Assembly: GCA_020199975.1 (NCBI GenBank)
Contig: JAIVJP010000079.1
Location: 1 to 7,809, forward strand
Reading direction: 5' to 3'
DNA from: Acidobacteriota bacterium
Lineage (GTDB): Bacteria; Acidobacteriota; Blastocatellia; Pyrinomonadales; Pyrinomonadaceae
Length of the DNA stretch: 7,809 nt
The translations under genes were made by a program, and so were the position numbers. Each line of letters opens with the position of its first letter. The first letter of the stretch is position 1. The notes beneath the pieces were generated by a model that was not told where the DNA came from, ran no database searches, and saw only the letters and a program-made list of their open reading frames with translations. Below are positions 5,771-7,809 of this stretch, piece by piece.

Positions 5771-7180
5771 GTGGCCAAACAGTTCCCGCTCGATTCGAGA
5801 CCCGAGACCAAGTTGAAAAAATCACCTGAAAGAATCTTCGCCTGCCAAAACTGCGGTCACCAGTCGCGCAAGTGGCTGGGAAAATGCCCGGAGTGTGGCG
5901 AATGGAATTCCCTGGTTGAGGAGCGCGCGCAGGCGGCGAAGAAGAGAGGTGCGCGAAACGGATTAAAGTTGAGGGATGTGGAAGCAGTCGCCTATGGCGA
6001 GATCGAATCGCAAGACGACGTGCGCTTGTCCTCTGGCGTGACTGAATTTGATCGCGTTTTGGGTGGCGGCATTGTGCCGGGTACGCTGGTGTTGATTGGT
6101 GGGGATCCGGGCATCGGCAAGAGTACGCTGCTGCTTCAAGTGGCGGATAGGCTGAGCGCCGGTGGCACAGTCGTACTTTACATTTCGGGAGAGGAGTCTG
6201 AGCGGCAAATAAAACTGCGCGGCGAGCGACTGAGAATTGAAGCTAACAATCTATATCTGCTGCCCGAAACCAATCTTGAGAACATCTTTCACGAAGTAGA
6301 CCGGCTCAATCCCGGCGCCATCATCGTCGATTCCATCCAGACGGTTTTCTCGGCGTTGATAGAATCGGCGCCCGGCTCGGTTTCGCAGGTGCGGGAAGTA
6401 GCCCACCAATTCCTGTTGCTGGCAAAGAATCGTACGATCCCGGTGTTCCTCATTGGCCACATCACCAAGGACGGTTCCATCGCGGGACCAAAGACTCTGG
6501 AACATATCGTTGATACGGTCTTGTATTTTGAAGGTGAACGGCATCACAACCATCGCATTGTGCGCGCAACCAAAAATCGCTTCGGCGCTGCGAATGAAGT
6601 CGGCATCTTTGAAATGACAGGCGCGGGACTGATGCCTGTCGCGAATCCATCTCAGATGTTTCTGCAGGAGCGTCCGCAGAATGTTGCAGGTTCAATAGTC
6701 ACCGCCTGCATGGAAGGCACGCGACCGCTCCTTGTGGAAATTCAAGCACTGGTCTCAGGAACAAAGTACGGGACCGGCCGCAGGATGACGCAGGGTGTCG
6801 ATCAGAACAGAGTCGCGCTCTTGATAGCCATGCTCGAGAAGCGCGTCGGGTTGCAGATGCTTGGCGATGATGTCTTTGTAAACATCGCGGGTGGTTTAGA
6901 GGTTGATGAACCCGCGGCCGATCTGGGAGTCGTGGCTGCGATCGCCTCGAGTTTTAAGAACGTTCCCATCGATCCTCATACAGCGGTGTTTGGTGAAATC
7001 GGTTTAACGGGCGAAGTGCGCGGCACAATGCAGGCGGCCGTGCGCGCTCGCGAAGCGCAGGCACTGGGGTTCGAGAAAATCGTCATTCCCGCGTCAAACA
7101 CTTCCGGGCTGGAGCGAATGTTGGGAGTTAGAGTCGTGGGCGTTCGTTCGGTTGAAGATGCGCTGCAGGAATTGTTCTAG
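5771..7180 (+). CDS. radA: DNA repair protein RadA (Sms)
   Basis: RecA-related, DnaB-like ATP-driven branch-migration protein acting on recombination intermediates in the cytosol. The 469 residues show the full family layout. The N-terminal four-cysteine zinc finger is C25-x2-C28 ... C39-x2-C42 (ACQNCG, KCPECG). The RecA-like ATPase has Walker A GGDPGIGKST (110-119), ISGEES (138-143) and Walker B AIIVDSIQT (183-191). The RadA-specific motif KNRFG is at 268-272. The C-terminal Lon-protease-like domain (about 300-469) includes GLEVDEPAADLGV and FGEIGLTGEVRG. GTG 5771 is chosen because MAK is a usual RadA start. TTG 5813 (starting MKKSPERIFACQNCG) is an alternative that gives a more typical short N-terminus. 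Neither has a clear ribosome binding site, and repeat copy 2 abuts the start. The gene is intact, unlike several neighbours. Confidence 0.96.
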   Translation: MAKQFPLDSRPETKLKKSPERIFACQNCGHQSRKWLGKCPECGEWNSLVEERAQAAKKRGARNGLKLRDVEAVAYGEIESQDDVRLSSGVTEFDRVLGGGIVPGTLVLIGGDPGIGKSTLLLQVADRLSAGGTVVLYISGEESERQIKLRGERLRIEANNLYLLPETNLENIFHEVDRLNPGAIIVDSIQTVFSALIESAPGSVSQVREVAHQFLLLAKNRTIPVFLIGHITKDGSIAGPKTLEHIVDTVLYFEGERHHNHRIVRATKNRFGAANEVGIFEMTGAGLMPVANPSQMFLQERPQNVAGSIVTACMEGTRPLLVEIQALVSGTKYGTGRRMTQGVDQNRVALLIAMLEKRVGLQMLGDDVFVNIAGGLEVDEPAADLGVVAAIASSFKNVPIDPHTAVFGEIGLTGEVRGTMQAAVRAREAQALGFEKIVIPASNTSGLERMLGVRVVGVRSVEDALQELF

Positions 7181-7213
7181 TGACCTGTGAGCCGATATCA
7201 ATTGGCCCGAGAG

Positions 7214-7325
7214 TGTCAGAACGGGGAGCGATAGCGACCTGGTCACAACTGGACCCGAACTCACCTTGGGCGAACCCGCTCGCGGCGGCAAACAACGACC
7301 CGGTCGCTACCGCGCGGTTCTGACA
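7214..7325. repeat. Interspersed inverted repeat, copy 3
   Basis: Left arm 7214-7244 starts TGTCAGAACGGGGAGCGATA; right arm 7297-7325 reads GACCCGGTCGCTACCGCG then CGGTTCTGACA. The arms match copy 1 closely but enclose a longer spacer (about 52 nt). It lies 33 nt after the radA stop and 11 nt from the stop of the convergent MOSC remnant, so it fills the gap between two convergent gene ends. Confidence 0.85.
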
Positions 7326-7336
7326 GAAACGCCCGA

Positions 7337-7569
7337 TCAAAGCAGCTCGACTGGATCGCCGATCGAAACTCCGCTGCTTTGCACTACGCTCGCGTAAACT
7401 CAGATTCGCTTGCCATTGGTTATCTCGCCGGCGGTTTCATCGCGCAATGCCCAAGCGCAGTCACCGTGAATTCCCTGGGGACCACGGTGCAGTCGCCGAG
7501 TCTTTCACCGGTCATCGACTTCACCGGATGACGCCAAATCTGTTGAATCGTGCCCGATGAAACATCTCC
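7337..7569 (-). pseudogene. Remnant of a MOSC-domain (beta-barrel) protein gene
   Basis: Three fragments of a MOSC-family protein (MOSC_N plus MOSC fold, related to the C-terminus of Moco sulfurase; binds sulfur or molybdopterin-type groups) can be read on the minus strand. Fragment 1, from about 7554, reads GTIQQIWRHPVKSMTGERL, the typical N-terminus. Fragment 2, after a frameshift near 7473-7480, reads GIHGDCAWALRDETAGEITN then GKRI, the next conserved block. It hits TGA and joins directly to fragment 3, VYASVVQSSGVSIGDPVELL, the usual C-terminal end of the family, with stop at 7337-7339. Most of the middle (well over 100 residues) is missing, and no start codon is found in frame for fragment 1. 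It is clearly non-functional as read. It is convergent with radA. Confidence 0.75.
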
Positions 7570-7625
7570 GCTCCAATCGCCTTACGGCGGGTAGTGTCCT
7601 ATTTCAAATTGGAGACCTCAACCAA

Positions 7626-7809
7626 GCGCCAAAGGCGCGAAATGTAAAAGCCTGGGGCACCGCCCCAGGACGGGACAGGTCAAATACATAGCGCTGAAGG
7701 CGCGGCATTAAGACGAGAAACCGTGACAGTTGCGAGAAACCATTTCGCGCTTTCAGCGCTGATTAACCATAAGACCGTGTTCCTGGGGCGGTGCCTCAGG
7801 CTTTTACAT
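7626..7809. repeat. Nested-hairpin element B, cut by the window end
   Basis: Inverted arms 7642-7670 and 7781-7809 (29 nt, one mismatch) begin and end with ATGTAAAAGCC/CTTTTACAT. As in element A, it is a chain of hairpins with 3-nt loops: GCGCC/GGCGC around AAA (7626-7638); CCTGGGGC/GCCCCAGG around ACC (7651-7669); GCGCT/GGCGC around GAA (7691-7703); GCGCT/AGCGC around TTC (7747-7759); CCTGGGGC/GCCTCAGG around GGT (7782-7800). The sequence differs from element A but the order and loop type are the same. By symmetry, another small hairpin should follow just past base 7809. Confidence 0.85.

Noticed and set aside
5631..5816. 61-codon ORF between the ArsC-like gene and radA
   Set aside because: It lies in repeat copy 2, includes the palindrome and overlaps the radA start; its composition reflects the repeat.
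1..7809. tRNA, tRNA-Sec or rRNA genes
   Set aside because: I saw no cloverleaf with GTTCRAA-type T-arm or rRNA core sequence when reading both strands; a tRNAscan-SE or aragorn run would be definitive.

Overview
The window reads as bacterial chromosome of moderately high GC (my impression, not computed) with short, mostly single-gene transcription units separated by repeat-rich spacers. The style of the repeats (CAGAACGGGGAGCGGTAGCG-type inverted repeats, and nested hairpins with CCAGGGTTG or CCTGGGGC cores) and the gene set recall soil or hot-spring Acidobacteriota. That placement is an inference from memory; no rRNA or marker gene fixes it.

The most striking content is two genes that a standard ORF caller breaks at an in-frame TGA. 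In both, the TGA sits exactly where the first cysteine of a redox CxxC motif belongs. The first (88-666) is a membrane-anchored thioredoxin-like protein with the motif P-T-U-A-A-C; a good hairpin resembling a bacterial SECIS lies just 3' of the TGA. The second (5199-5553) is a cytosolic ArsC/Spx-family protein with K-P-T-U-T-K-C; it also carries a one-base frameshift in a TTTT run. Two unrelated UxxC redox proteins in 7.8 kb strongly suggest a selenocysteine-decoding host, although no sel gene is in the window.

Layout: 88-666 thioredoxin-like selenoprotein (+); inverted repeat copy 1; 872-1561 KANL3/Tex30-like alpha/beta hydrolase (+); 1660-2820 FAD-dependent DAO-family oxidoreductase (-), convergent with the hydrolase; 3034-3399 DUF1801-like small protein (+); a repeat-bearing spacer; 3699-4768 a glutamate dehydrogenase gene that has lost about 200 nt covering its active site (+); a spacer with hairpin element A; 5199-5553 ArsC-like selenoprotein (+); inverted repeat copy 2 running up to the start of radA; 5771-7180 radA (+), the only clear housekeeping gene; inverted repeat copy 3; 7337-7569 the eroded remains of a MOSC-domain gene (-); hairpin element B to the window end.

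There is no obvious shared pathway. The genes look like independent units: redox proteins, amino-acid oxidation or deamination (DAO oxidoreductase and broken GDH), and DNA repair (RadA). Three genes carry indels or deletions (GDH, ArsC, MOSC). This means either local gene decay or, for a metagenomic contig, sequence or assembly error; raw reads would separate these.
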